Origin: Escherichia coli
GTDB lineage: Bacteria > Pseudomonadota > Gammaproteobacteria > Enterobacterales > Enterobacteriaceae
Reading direction: 5' to 3'
Length of the DNA stretch: 64,000 bases
Assembly: GCF_011881725.1 (NCBI RefSeq)
Contig: NZ_JAATUR010000017.1
Span: 1 to 64,000, forward strand
Positions 31,630 to 41,420 of this stretch are shown one piece after another. The position numbers were made by a program, and so were the translations under genes. The notes beneath the pieces were generated by a model. That model saw only the letters and a program-made list of their open reading frames with translations, was not told where the DNA came from and ran no database searches. Position 1 is the stretch's first letter, and every line of letters begins with the position of its first letter.

Positions 31630-32058
31630 TTAAATAGGCTGCGTCATTAAACCAACCGATTTCACACCCGCACTATGTAACAAGTTCAGTGCTTTAATTA
31701 TTTCATCGTAAGGCACATCTTTTGCGCCACCGATCAGAAAGACCGTTTTCGGGTTGGCTTTAAAACGGCTGGATACTTCCGCCACCACTTGCTCAGGTGG
31801 TAAACGCTCCAGGCGATCTTTCTCAACCACCACGGTGTACTGACCAATACCAGACACTTCAACAATCACAGGCGGATTATCATTACTGCTCACTGCCTGC
31901 GATTCAGTAGCGTCCGGCAGATCGACCTCCACGCTCTGGGTAATAATTGGCGCCGTTGCCATAAAGATCAGCAACAGCACCAGCAGAACGTCCAGCAACG
32001 GTACGATGTTGATTTCGGATTTGAGATCGCGACGACCTCGTCCACGCGCTCTGGCCAT
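31630..32058 (-). CDS. tolR: Tol-Pal system protein TolR
   Basis: A 142-residue ExbD/TolR protein with one membrane helix (about 18-38, IVPLLDVLLVLLLIFM). Asp23 in that helix carries protons. The rest is periplasmic and binds peptidoglycan after a conformational change. It lies three bases after tolQ. Length and sequence match E. coli TolR. Confidence 0.97.
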   Translation of the reverse strand: MARARGRGRRDLKSEINIVPLLDVLLVLLLIFMATAPIITQSVEVDLPDATESQAVSSNDNPPVIVEVSGIGQYTVVVEKDRLERLPPEQVVAEVSSRFKANPKTVFLIGGAKDVPYDEIIKALNLLHSAGVKSVGLMTQPI

Positions 32059-32061
32059 GGC

Positions 32062-33155
<1,094 letters not shown>

Positions 33156-33304
33156 TTTACATCCCGGTAATGCAACAAAAGTTAGAACTTTTAAACGTTG
33201 CTACTATACGCGCGCGATTGAGGTTTGGGAATGAGGGCAAGTTAAGGGAGCGTAAAAATTTATGGACCATCAGTAGCCCATAAATTTTTGAAGAGAATTC
33301 TGAT

Positions 33305-33598
33305 TTAAAAGAAGAAGAAAATCAGACCGACAATGAGAACAATATCGGCAAGCAATGGGCAAAAAATCCCTTGCCAGAGAACCTTCTGCGGGCGAAAGCC
33401 TACGCCATGAATCACGCCAGCACAGACGGCCCACATCAGCAATAAACCATGCCAGATTTCCAGTTCACTGGTCTTTGCGGCGAAACGTGATGGGTCCCAA
33501 AACATACATCCGGCTAACAGCAGCGCCATCACGAAGGAAAGCGCCCGCAGGGGGCGCTTATCCATTACCGCATACAAGGTTGCGATAATCTTACTCAT
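33305..33598 (-). CDS. ybgE: Cyd operon membrane protein YbgE
   Basis: A 97-residue membrane protein with three hydrophobic segments (about 17-35, 48-66 and 75-97). It is conserved beside cydABX and is thought to help cytochrome bd-I, but its exact role is unknown. Its start overlaps the cydX stop by one base (TGATG). Length equals K-12 YbgE. Confidence 0.94.
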   Translation of the reverse strand: MSKIIATLYAVMDKRPLRALSFVMALLLAGCMFWDPSRFAAKTSELEIWHGLLLMWAVCAGVIHGVGFRPQKVLWQGIFCPLLADIVLIVGLIFFFF

Positions 33599-33711
33599 CA
33601 GCTGTCTTCTTGACCGGCTTTGCCTGATTCGACGTGCTCAAGCGCCAGCGCGGTGATTACCCCAAACGAACAGGCAAGAAGCGTTCCCAGAATCCATGCG
33701 AAATACCACAT
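33598..33711 (-). CDS. cydX: Cytochrome bd-I small subunit CydX
   Basis: A 37-residue protein beginning MWYFAWILGTLLACSFGV, one membrane helix followed by a charged tail (EHVESGKAGQ). It binds CydA and is needed for full oxidase stability and activity. The ATG follows AGGAGCTAAAA. The final residues read QEDS here, where I remember QEDI in K-12. It sits 14 bases after cydB. Confidence 0.96.
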   Translation of the reverse strand: MWYFAWILGTLLACSFGVITALALEHVESGKAGQEDS

Positions 33712-33725
33712 TTTTAGCTCCTTAC

Positions 33726-34865
33726 TTAGTACAGAGAGTGGGTGTTACGTTCAATGTCTTCTTTGGTGATACGTCCGAACATTTTCCAGTAACACCAGGC
33801 GGTGTAGAGCAGAATGATCGGTACCAGAACCACCGCAACCCAGGTCATGACGTTAAGCGTCAGCTGGCTGGAAGTTGCATCCCACATTGTCAGACTTGCG
33901 TTCATCATGGTGCTGGACGGCATCACAAACGGGAACATTGCAATACCGGCAGTCAGGATGATGCAGGCCAGCGTCAGGGAGGAGAACACAAACGCCCACG
34001 CGGCTTTATCCATACGAGCTGTCAGGATGGTCAGCAGCGGCAGAACCACACCCAGTGCCGGAATTGCCCACAGAATCGGCGTGTTGTTGAAGTTCACCAG
34101 CCATGCGCCAGCTTCACGAACCACTTCTTTATTCAGCGGGTTAGAGGCTGCGTAATGGTCCATTGTCGATTTCACGACATAACCGTCGATACCGTACATC
34201 ACCCATACGCCAGCCAGTGCGAAGCAGACCAGTGTCACCAGCGCCGCCACCTGAGCAGTTGCACGAGTACGCAGGTGCAGTTCACCCACGGTACGCATCT
34301 GCAGATAGGTCGCGCCCTGAGTAATGATCATCCCAACGCTTACCACGCCTGCCAGCAGGCCAAACGGGTTAAGCAGCTGGAAGAAGTTACCGGTGTAGTA
34401 CAGACGCAGATATTCATCAACGTTGAACGGTACACCCTGCAACAGGTTGCCAAACGCCACACCAATCACCAGCGGCGGAACAAAGCTACCAATGAAGATG
34501 CCCCAGTCCCACATGTTGCGCCAGCGTGTTTCTTCAATCTTGGAGCGGTAGTCAAAACCGACCGGACGGAAGAACAAAGATGCCAACACGAGGATCATCG
34601 CAACATAGAAGCCGGAGAACGCAGCGGCATAGACCATCGGCCAGGCAGCAAACAGTGCGCCGCCCGCGGTGATAAGCCATACCTGGTTACCGTCCCAGTG
34701 TGGTGCGATGGAGTTAATCATAATTCGACGCTCGGTGTCGTTACGACCGAGGAAACGGGTGAGCATGCCCACCCCCATGTCGAAACCGTCAGTGACTGCA
34801 AAACCAATCAGCAAAACGCCAACCAGCAGCCACCAGATAAAACGCAATACTTCATAATCGATCAT
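33726..34865 (-). CDS. cydB: Cytochrome bd-I ubiquinol oxidase subunit II CydB
   Basis: A 379-residue inner-membrane protein with about nine membrane helices. It pairs with CydA, has no haem, and binds a structural quinone. It begins MIDYEVLRFIWWLLVG, and the D-type oxidase II signature region DGFDMGVGML (about 29-38) is present. It follows cydA after 15 bases. Length and sequence match E. coli CydB. Confidence 0.97.
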   Translation of the reverse strand: MIDYEVLRFIWWLLVGVLLIGFAVTDGFDMGVGMLTRFLGRNDTERRIMINSIAPHWDGNQVWLITAGGALFAAWPMVYAAAFSGFYVAMILVLASLFFRPVGFDYRSKIEETRWRNMWDWGIFIGSFVPPLVIGVAFGNLLQGVPFNVDEYLRLYYTGNFFQLLNPFGLLAGVVSVGMIITQGATYLQMRTVGELHLRTRATAQVAALVTLVCFALAGVWVMYGIDGYVVKSTMDHYAASNPLNKEVVREAGAWLVNFNNTPILWAIPALGVVLPLLTILTARMDKAAWAFVFSSLTLACIILTAGIAMFPFVMPSSTMMNASLTMWDATSSQLTLNVMTWVAVVLVPIILLYTAWCYWKMFGRITKEDIERNTHSLY

Positions 34866-34880
34866 TTGACGACTCCTGTC

Positions 34881-36449
34881 TTAGCGTGCCGGCTGAGTAG
34901 TCGTGGAAGACTGCTCAAAGTGATAGCGACCGGTTTTCAGGCTGCTTGGGCCGAGGCGTGCAAACTTGAACATTAAGAACAATTCTGCCACCAGGAACAG
35001 GGTATACAGGCCGCAAATCAGTACCATCGAGAAGATGAGATCGCCTGCGGTCAGTGACGAGTTCGCTACTGCGGTTGGCAGAACTTCACCGATAGCCCAC
35101 GGTTGGCGACCATATTCGGCAACGAACCAGCCCGCTTCGACAGCGATCCACGGCAGCGGAATACCGTACAGCGCGGCGCGCAGCAGCCATTTTTTCTCGC
35201 CAATGCGGTTGCGGATGACGCTCCAGAAGGAGAGCGCGATGATTGCCAACAGCAGGAAGCCACACGCCACCATGATACGGAACGCGAAGTACAGCGGCGC
35301 TACACGTGGAATGGAGTCTTTGGTTGCCTGTTGAATCTGTGCTTCAGTCGCATCTGCCACGTTCGGCGTATAGCGTTTCAGCAACAGACCGTAACCGAGG
35401 TCTTTCTTCATGCTATTGAACTGGTCACGAACTGCCTGGTCAGTTGAACCCGAACGCAGTTGCTCAAGCAGAGAGTACGCTTTCATCCCGTTACGGATGC
35501 GTTCTTCGTGCTGCACCATCAGCTCTTTCAGGCCGATAACCGGAGTATCCACGGAACGCGTTGCGATAATACCCAGTGCATAAGGAATTTGGATCGCAAA
35601 TTTGTTCGTTTCCTCTTCCTGGTCAGGGATACCAAACAGGGTAAAGGCAGCAGGTGCAGGTTGAGTTTCCCACTCGGCTTCAATTGCAGCCAGTTTGGTT
35701 TTCTGCACGTCGCCCATTTCGTAACCGGATTCATCACCCAGAACAATAACAGACAGAACGGCAGCCATACCGAAGCTGGCAGCGATAGCAAAGGAGCGTT
35801 TTGCGAAGGCGAAGTCACGGCCTTTCAGCATATACCATGCGCTGATACCGAGGATGAACATCGCACCGGTCACATAACCAGACGCTACAGTGTGAACGAA
35901 TTTCACCTGGGCTACCGGGTTAAGCACCAGCTCGGAGAAGCTCACCATCTCCATACGCATGGTTTCGAAATTGAAATCGGACGCGATTGGGTTTTGCATC
36001 CAGCCGTTCGCAACCAGAATCCACAGCGCGGACAGGTTTGAACCGAGCGCCACCAGCCAGGTGACACACATATGCTGAACTTTACCCAGACGATCCCAAC
36101 CGAAGAAGAACAGACCTACAAAGGTGGATTCGAGGAAGAAGGCCATCAGACCTTCGATTGCCAGCGGCGCACCGAAAATATCCCCAACATAGTGGGAGTA
36201 GTAAGACCAGTTAGTCCCGAACTGGAACTCCATGGTCAGACCGGTTGCCACGCCCAGAGCGAAGTTGATACCAAACAACTTGCCCCAGAATTTGGTCATA
36301 TCTTTATAAATCTGTTTGCCGGAAAGGACGTAGACCGTTTCCATAATGGCCAGCAGGAACGCCATACCGAGCGTCAGTGGCACAAAAAGGAAGTGGTACA
36401 TCGCGGTCAAGGCAAACTGTAAGCGCGACAGTTCGACTATATCTAACAT
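34881..36449 (-). CDS. cydA: Cytochrome bd-I ubiquinol oxidase subunit I CydA
   Basis: A 522-residue oxidase subunit that carries haems b558, b595 and d and reduces oxygen with ubiquinol. His19 (AMYHF) is a haem ligand, and His186 and Met393 are the b558 ligands in the family. The long periplasmic Q-loop (about 250-380) is of the long E. coli type. Two adjacent ATGs are possible; the second (36449) is better spaced from AGGAG. Expression rises at low oxygen through ArcA and is repressed by FNR without oxygen. Confidence 0.97.
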
Positions 36450-36733
36450 CATGACTCCTTGCTCATCGCATGAAGACTCCGAGAGTGAACCCCGTTAGAA
36501 AGGGTCACACGCATGCCCCAATACAAAATTATTTGCTCGCCCCTATCGTTGCCATTTCATCAAAAGAGGAAAAGACAATGATAAAAAGTTACAAATATGT
36601 TAATGAATAAACCAAATTGATCTCGCAATTATATTACGCCGCAAAATCCTTACAATAAACAGGTTTTTATTGAACAAATTTGCATTTTTCGACAGTGATC
36701 AATTTATAGCGAAATTGTCACGATCTCACCAAT

Positions 36734-36747
36734 TTGATCTACGACAA
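36734..36747 (-). promoter_or_regulatory. FNR-type site near the cydA transcription start
   Basis: TTGAT-CTAC-GACAA matches the FNR consensus TTGAT-N4-ATCAA with one mismatch. It is 52 bp (centre to centre) from a perfect site at 36786 and about 290 bases before cydA. This spacing fits the two FNR sites reported at about -1 and -53.5 of the main cydA promoter. Confidence 0.7.
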
Positions 36748-36785
36748 TTTATCGCGTTTTGCTGATTTTTTTCAAGATTTAAAAA

Positions 36786-36799
36786 TTGATTTATATCAA
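36786..36799 (-). promoter_or_regulatory. Perfect FNR site upstream of cydA
   Basis: TTGATTTATATCAA is an exact match to TTGAT-N4-ATCAA. FNR binding here represses cydAB under full anaerobiosis; ArcA sites lie in the same AT-rich region but I cannot place them base by base. Confidence 0.85.
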
Positions 36800-37905
36800 A
36801 ATCAATCACATATGTTAATTACGTGTAAATATCAGCCTATTGGTGATTTTATTGTTAATTTATTGTGAAGCTGAAGTGCAGGATACTTATCAATAGGGAA
36901 AAATATAGATAAAAACACAGTATTTTATTTAACAAAAGCACCTTGCCAACTTTTTATAATACTAATTGATTAGACTAGCCAATTTGTTGCCATTTTACAT
37001 AACATATTTTTATCATAGCTAATTATTTGTTGTCTTTTTGAGCATAACATCAGGTCTTGTTACGTTATTGTTTCTCAGGGGATAATAACGAGTAGAAACA
37101 GATGAGCTGAGAATAGTTAAAAGGAGGAAAGTTATTTGTCGTTGAACATGGAGTTTTTCGCCAATCATCTGAAGAAAAAAAGTTATGCTTGCATATTATT
37201 TGCCTAAAACTGCTTACGCATAGCGCCTTTCAAAATTACGATGAGATTCCTCATATGAATTTTTATAATATCAATTTGCTATCAATAACTTTCCTGATTG
37301 ACCTCCCACTGATGACTAAAAAACAAATAACAATGTGAATAAGCTAGCTACAATATCGACGGCAATATCCGTGTGTTAAGATGATTTCAGCAATAATTAT
37401 CCACATTATTGTTTCCCTTAAAGAGTTAACAATCCATTTAATTAGTTTCTCTCTATCGACTGACGAGAACTAAGGAAATTAAAAGACAGTCCATTTTAAC
37501 GATAAAGTGAAATCTTTAAGCAAATTTATCCGTAATAACGGTATGATTTTACACTCAAACACAATAATCAGCGCGATAAGAAAAAACCAAACAAATCAAT
37601 AGATAACTCCATCGAGAGTCAAGAGGGTATTTATCATATGCAAGAATCATAATAATAAAATTACATTGAATATGTTATTGATGTTTTATTATTGCTCGCA
37701 ACTCCATAGAATAAGCACGTTTTATTTTTAGTAAATCTCTTAACAGCACCCCCACTATTATCCCTTATTGAGACATGCAACATTTCCACTTATACAAATC
37801 TCTATAGCCACATACCCTACGCGGTTTTTCTTACCCTTTTGCTGGCTGCTGACCGGAAAGACAAAATTACCCTCGCAATACAAGGGGGGTTAACGTTTAA
37901 GGCAC

Positions 37906-37929
37906 AAAAAAGGCCATCATACGATGGCC
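37906..37929 (-). terminator. Terminator of sdhCDAB-sucABCD and of SdhX
   Basis: On the minus strand the stem GGCCATC / GATGGCC is followed by TTTTTTG. It ends the long operon and the SdhX RNA. Confidence 0.9.
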
Positions 37930-38000
37930 AACCATGTCGAAACCGACAGCCCTTCGCCATTCCTGTAGAGGGAAGCGGCGAGGGCTATTTCTTATTACAG
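37906..38000 (-). ncRNA. sdhX: SdhX small RNA from the 3' end of the sdh-suc operon
   Basis: The bases just after the sucD stop match, from memory, the E. coli small RNA SdhX (RybD). It is cut from the 3' untranslated region of sdhCDAB-sucABCD and acts with Hfq on ackA and other targets. The 3' end is an intrinsic terminator: GGCCATC-GTAT-GATGGCC followed by six T on the minus strand (37906-37929). The 5' end at about 38000 is approximate. Confidence 0.75.
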
Positions 38001-38004
38001 ATAT

Positions 38005-38874
38005 TTATTTCAGAACAGTTTTCAGTGCTTCACCGATATCCGCCAGGCTGCGAACGGTTTTCACGCCTGCGGCTTCGAGAGCAGCGAATTTCTCATCCGC
38101 AGTCCCTTTACCACCAGCAATGATGGCGCCTGCGTGGCCCATACGTTTACCTTTCGGCGCGGTCACACCGGCGATGTAACCCACTACAGGCTTGGTGACG
38201 TGCTCTTTGATGTACGCCGCGGCTTCTTCTTCAGCGCTACCGCCGATCTCACCGATCATCACGATCGCTTCGGTCTGCGGATCTTTTTCGAACATTTCGA
38301 GGATGTCGATAAAGTTAGAGCCAGGGATCGGATCGCCGCCGATACCGACACAAGTCGACTGACCGAAACCGTAATCCGTGGTCTGTTTAACCGCTTCATA
38401 GGTCAGTGTACCGGAACGGGAAACGATACCCACCTTACCCGGCTTGTGAATGTGACCCGGCTGGATACCAATTTTGCATTCACCCGGGGTGATAACGCCC
38501 GGGCAGTTCGGGCCGATCATACGAACGCCTGCTTCATCCAGTTTCACTTTCACGGTCAGCATATCCAGCGTCGGGATGCCTTCAGTGATGGTGATAATCA
38601 GTTTGATGCCTGCGTCGATGGCTTCCAGAATGGAGTCTTTACAGAACGGCGCTGGTACGTAGATAACAGAAGCGGTAGCGCCAGTGGCGGCTACAGCTTC
38701 ACGCACGGTATTGAACACCGGCAGGCCGAGGTGGGTGGTGCCGCCTTTGCCTGGGGTTACGCCGCCAACCATTTTGGTGCCGTATGCAATGGCCTGTTCA
38801 GAGTGGAAAGTCCCCTGGCTACCAGTAAAGCCCTGGCAGATAACCTTGGTGTTTTTATCAATTAAAATGGACAT
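38005..38874 (-). CDS. sucD: Succinyl-CoA synthetase alpha subunit SucD
   Basis: A 289-residue subunit that binds CoA and carries the phosphohistidine intermediate in GHAGAII (near 246). The CoA-binding N-terminal part shows TGSQGTFHS. With SucC it makes succinate and ATP from succinyl-CoA. Its start overlaps the sucC stop by one base. Last coding gene of the operon. Confidence 0.98.
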
Positions 38875-40040
38875 TATTTCCCCTCCACTGCGGCAACAAC
38901 CTGCTGAGCTGCATCCGTCAGACCTTTTGCTGCAATAATATTCAGGCCACTGTCAGCCAGTTTCTTCGCGCCGAGTTCGGCGTTGTTACCTTCAAGACGT
39001 ACTACGACCGGTACGTTAACACCCACTTCCGCTACCGCGCCGATGATACCGTCAGCGATCAGGTCGCAACGAACGATACCGCCGAAGATGTTAACCAGAA
39101 CGGCTTTCACTTTGTCGTCAGAGAGGATGATTTTGAACGCTTCAGTTACGCGCTCTTTGGTTGCGCCACCGCCAACGTCGAGGAAGTTAGCCGGTTCGCC
39201 GCCGTGCAGTTTAACGATGTCCATCGTACCCATCGCCAGACCTGCGCCGTTAACCATACAACCGATGTTACCGTCCAGCGCAACGTAGTTCAGTTCCCAC
39301 TGTGCAGCCTGTGCTTCACGCGGATCTTCTTGCGACTGGTCACGCATTTCACGCAGATCAGGCTGGCGGAACAGTGCGTTGCCATCAGCGCCCAGTTTGC
39401 CGTCGAGGCAGATCAGATCCCCCTGTTTGGTGATGACCAGCGGGTTGATTTCGATCAGTGCCAGATCGCGTTCCAGGAAGATAGTCGCCAGGCCCATGAA
39501 AATTTTGGTGAACTGTTGAACCAGTTTACCTTCCAGACCCAGTTTGAACGCCAGCTCGCGTCCCTGATACGGCATTGGGCCAGTCAGCGGATCAAGCGCA
39601 ACTTTGTGGATCAGGTGCGGAGTTTCTTCCGCCACTTTTTCGATTTCCACGCCGCCTTCGGTGGAGGCCATAAAGACCACGCGGCGGGAGCTACGGTCGA
39701 CAACTGCACCAAGATACAGCTCTTTAGCGATATCTGTCGCCGCTTCAACCAGAATCTGGTTAACCGGTTGACCATTAGCATCTGTTTGATACGTTACCAG
39801 ACGCTTGCCCAGCCAGTTTTCTGCAAAAGCACGGATGTCCTCTTTGCTGTTTACAACTTTCACACCGCCCGCTTTACCACGGCCACCAGCGTGAACCTGA
39901 CATTTTACTACCCACGGACCGGCACCGATTTTTGAAGCGGCTTCTTCTGCTTCGCGCGGAGTAGTACAGGCATAACCCACCGGTGCTGGTAAGCCATAGC
40001 GGGCAAAAAGTTGTTTTGCCTGATATTCATGTAAGTTCAT
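38874..40040 (-). CDS. sucC: Succinyl-CoA synthetase beta subunit SucC
   Basis: A 388-residue ATP-grasp protein that binds nucleotide and succinate. Typical features are [16 protein letters not shown] near residue 46-61, EINPLVIT near 197 and [12 protein letters not shown] near 264-275. It pairs with SucD. It follows sucB after 148 bases that contain a REP element. Length and sequence match E. coli SucC. Confidence 0.98.
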
Positions 40041-40080
40041 GTGTTCTGTCCATCCTTCAGTAATCGTTATCTTTGAACCT

Positions 40081-40166
40081 GTAGGCCGGATAAGGCATTT
40101 ACGCCGCCATCCGGCAATGATGCACCGCCTGATGGCGACGCCTTTCGGCGTCTTATCAGGCCTACA
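40081..40166. repeat. REP/BIME element between sucB and sucC
   Basis: Two opposed REP units, gtaggccggataaggc to gccatccggc and gcctgatggcgacgcc to caggcctac, fill most of the sucB-sucC gap. They can fold into a long hairpin and slow mRNA decay within the operon. Confidence 0.85.
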
Positions 40167-40188
40167 GTGCAGGTGATTCTCTTATTTA

Positions 40189-41406
40189 CTACACGTCCAG
40201 CAGCAGACGAGTCGGATCTTCCAGCAACTCTTTGATCGTTACCAGGAAGCCCACGGATTCGCGACCATCGATCAGACGGTGATCGTAGGACAGCGCCAGG
40301 TACATCATCGGCAGGATCTCAACCTGACCATTCACGGCCATCGGACGATCTTTGATAGCGTGCATACCCAGAATTGCGCTCTGCGGCGGGTTGATGATCG
40401 GCGTAGACATCAGAGAACCGAACACACCACCGTTGGTGATGGTGAAGTTACCACCGGTCAGATCTTCAACCGTCAGCTTGCCGTCACGGCCTTTAACTGC
40501 CAGCTCTTTGATTTTCTTCTCAATGTCTGCCATGCCGAGGGTATCGACATCGCGCAGAACCGGCGTAACCAGACCACGTGGCGTAGAAACCGCCATGCTG
40601 ACGTCGAAATAGTTGTGGTAAACCACATCATCGCCGTCGATTGACGCGTTCACTTCCGGGTAACGTTTCAGGGCTTCAACCACCGCTTTCACGTAGAAGG
40701 ACATAAAGCCCAGACGGATGCCGTGACGTTTTTCAAACACTTCACCGTACTGCTTACGCAGATCCATAATCGGCTTCATGTTGACTTCGTTGAACGTGGT
40801 CAGCATGGCGGTGGAGTTTTTCGCTTCCAGCAGACGCTCTGCCACACGCTTACGCAGGCGAGTCATCGGAACACGTTTTTCGCTACGTGCAGCCAGTGCC
40901 GGTTGCGCCGCCGGAGCAGCAGTTGCCGGTGCAGATTCTTTCGCCGGGGCTTTCGCCAGATGTTTTTCCACATCTTCACGCGTCAGACGACCACCCACAC
41001 CGGTACCTTTAATGGCGCTGGCGTCGAGGTTGTGTTCAGCCAGCAGGCGACGGATCGCCGGGCTTAACGCATCGTTGTTTTGCTCTTCCAGAGACGCCTG
41101 TTGGCGTTGTGCCGGAGTCGACTCTTTTGCTTCGGCTTTGGCGCTGGTTTCTTTACCCGCGCTGTTGCCTTCACGCAGGCGACCGAGGATCTGGCGAGAC
41201 GTTACGGTTGTACCTTCATCTTCCAGAACCGCATCCAGAATGCCGTCTGCTGATGCCGGTACTTCCAGTACCACTTTGTCAGTTTCGATTTCTACCAGCA
41301 CTTCATCACGTACGACTGCGTCGCCGGGTTTTTTATGCCAGGTTGCGACGGTGGCATCGGCTACGGATTCAGGCAGGTCAGGGACCAGAATATCTACGCT
41401 ACTCAT
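40189..41406 (-). CDS. sucB: 2-oxoglutarate dehydrogenase E2, dihydrolipoyl succinyltransferase SucB
   Basis: A 405-residue E2 subunit. The lipoyl domain (1-80) has the lipoylated Lys44 in [12 protein letters not shown] peripheral-subunit-binding domain follows (about 113-150, [20 protein letters not shown]). The catalytic domain contains the His-Asp motif [11 protein letters not shown] near the C-terminus. Alanine-rich linkers separate them. It transfers succinyl groups to CoA. It follows sucA after 14 bases. Confidence 0.98.
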   Translation of the reverse strand: MSSVDILVPDLPESVADATVATWHKKPGDAVVRDEVLVEIETDKVVLEVPASADGILDAVLEDEGTTVTSRQILGRLREGNSAGKETSAKAEAKESTPAQRQQASLEEQNNDALSPAIRRLLAEHNLDASAIKGTGVGGRLTREDVEKHLAKAPAKESAPATAAPAAQPALAARSEKRVPMTRLRKRVAERLLEAKNSTAMLTTFNEVNMKPIMDLRKQYGEVFEKRHGIRLGFMSFYVKAVVEALKRYPEVNASIDGDDVVYHNYFDVSMAVSTPRGLVTPVLRDVDTLGMADIEKKIKELAVKGRDGKLTVEDLTGGNFTITNGGVFGSLMSTPIINPPQSAILGMHAIKDRPMAVNGQVEILPMMYLALSYDHRLIDGRESVGFLVTIKELLEDPTRLLLDV

Positions 41407-41420
41407 TGTGTATCCTTTAT

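Larger units (their letters stand above)
36450..37905. other. Long AT-rich intergenic region cydA / sucD
   Basis: About 1.45 kb without a credible gene. The part nearest cydA (about 36450-37290) carries the cydAB control region with two FNR-type sites. The rest (about 37290-37905) is AT-rich with short frames only. In K-12 this position holds mngR-mngA-mngB; here none of these is present. I see no transposon ends or clear repeats marking a deletion. Confidence 0.75.

Noticed and set aside
30586-31650. 354-codon Ala/Phe/Ser-rich frame on the plus strand
   Set aside because: It is the antisense of the tolA repeat domain; the GC pattern of Ala/Lys codons keeps the other strand open. No ribosome site or known homology.
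33696-34976. 426-codon plus-strand frame
   Set aside because: Antisense to cydB and the end of cydA, which are certain. Composition rich in His, Gln and Cys is typical of a shadow frame.
37839-38123. 94-codon frame beside sucD
   Set aside because: It runs across the sdhX terminator and antisense to the sucD end, with no plausible start signal.
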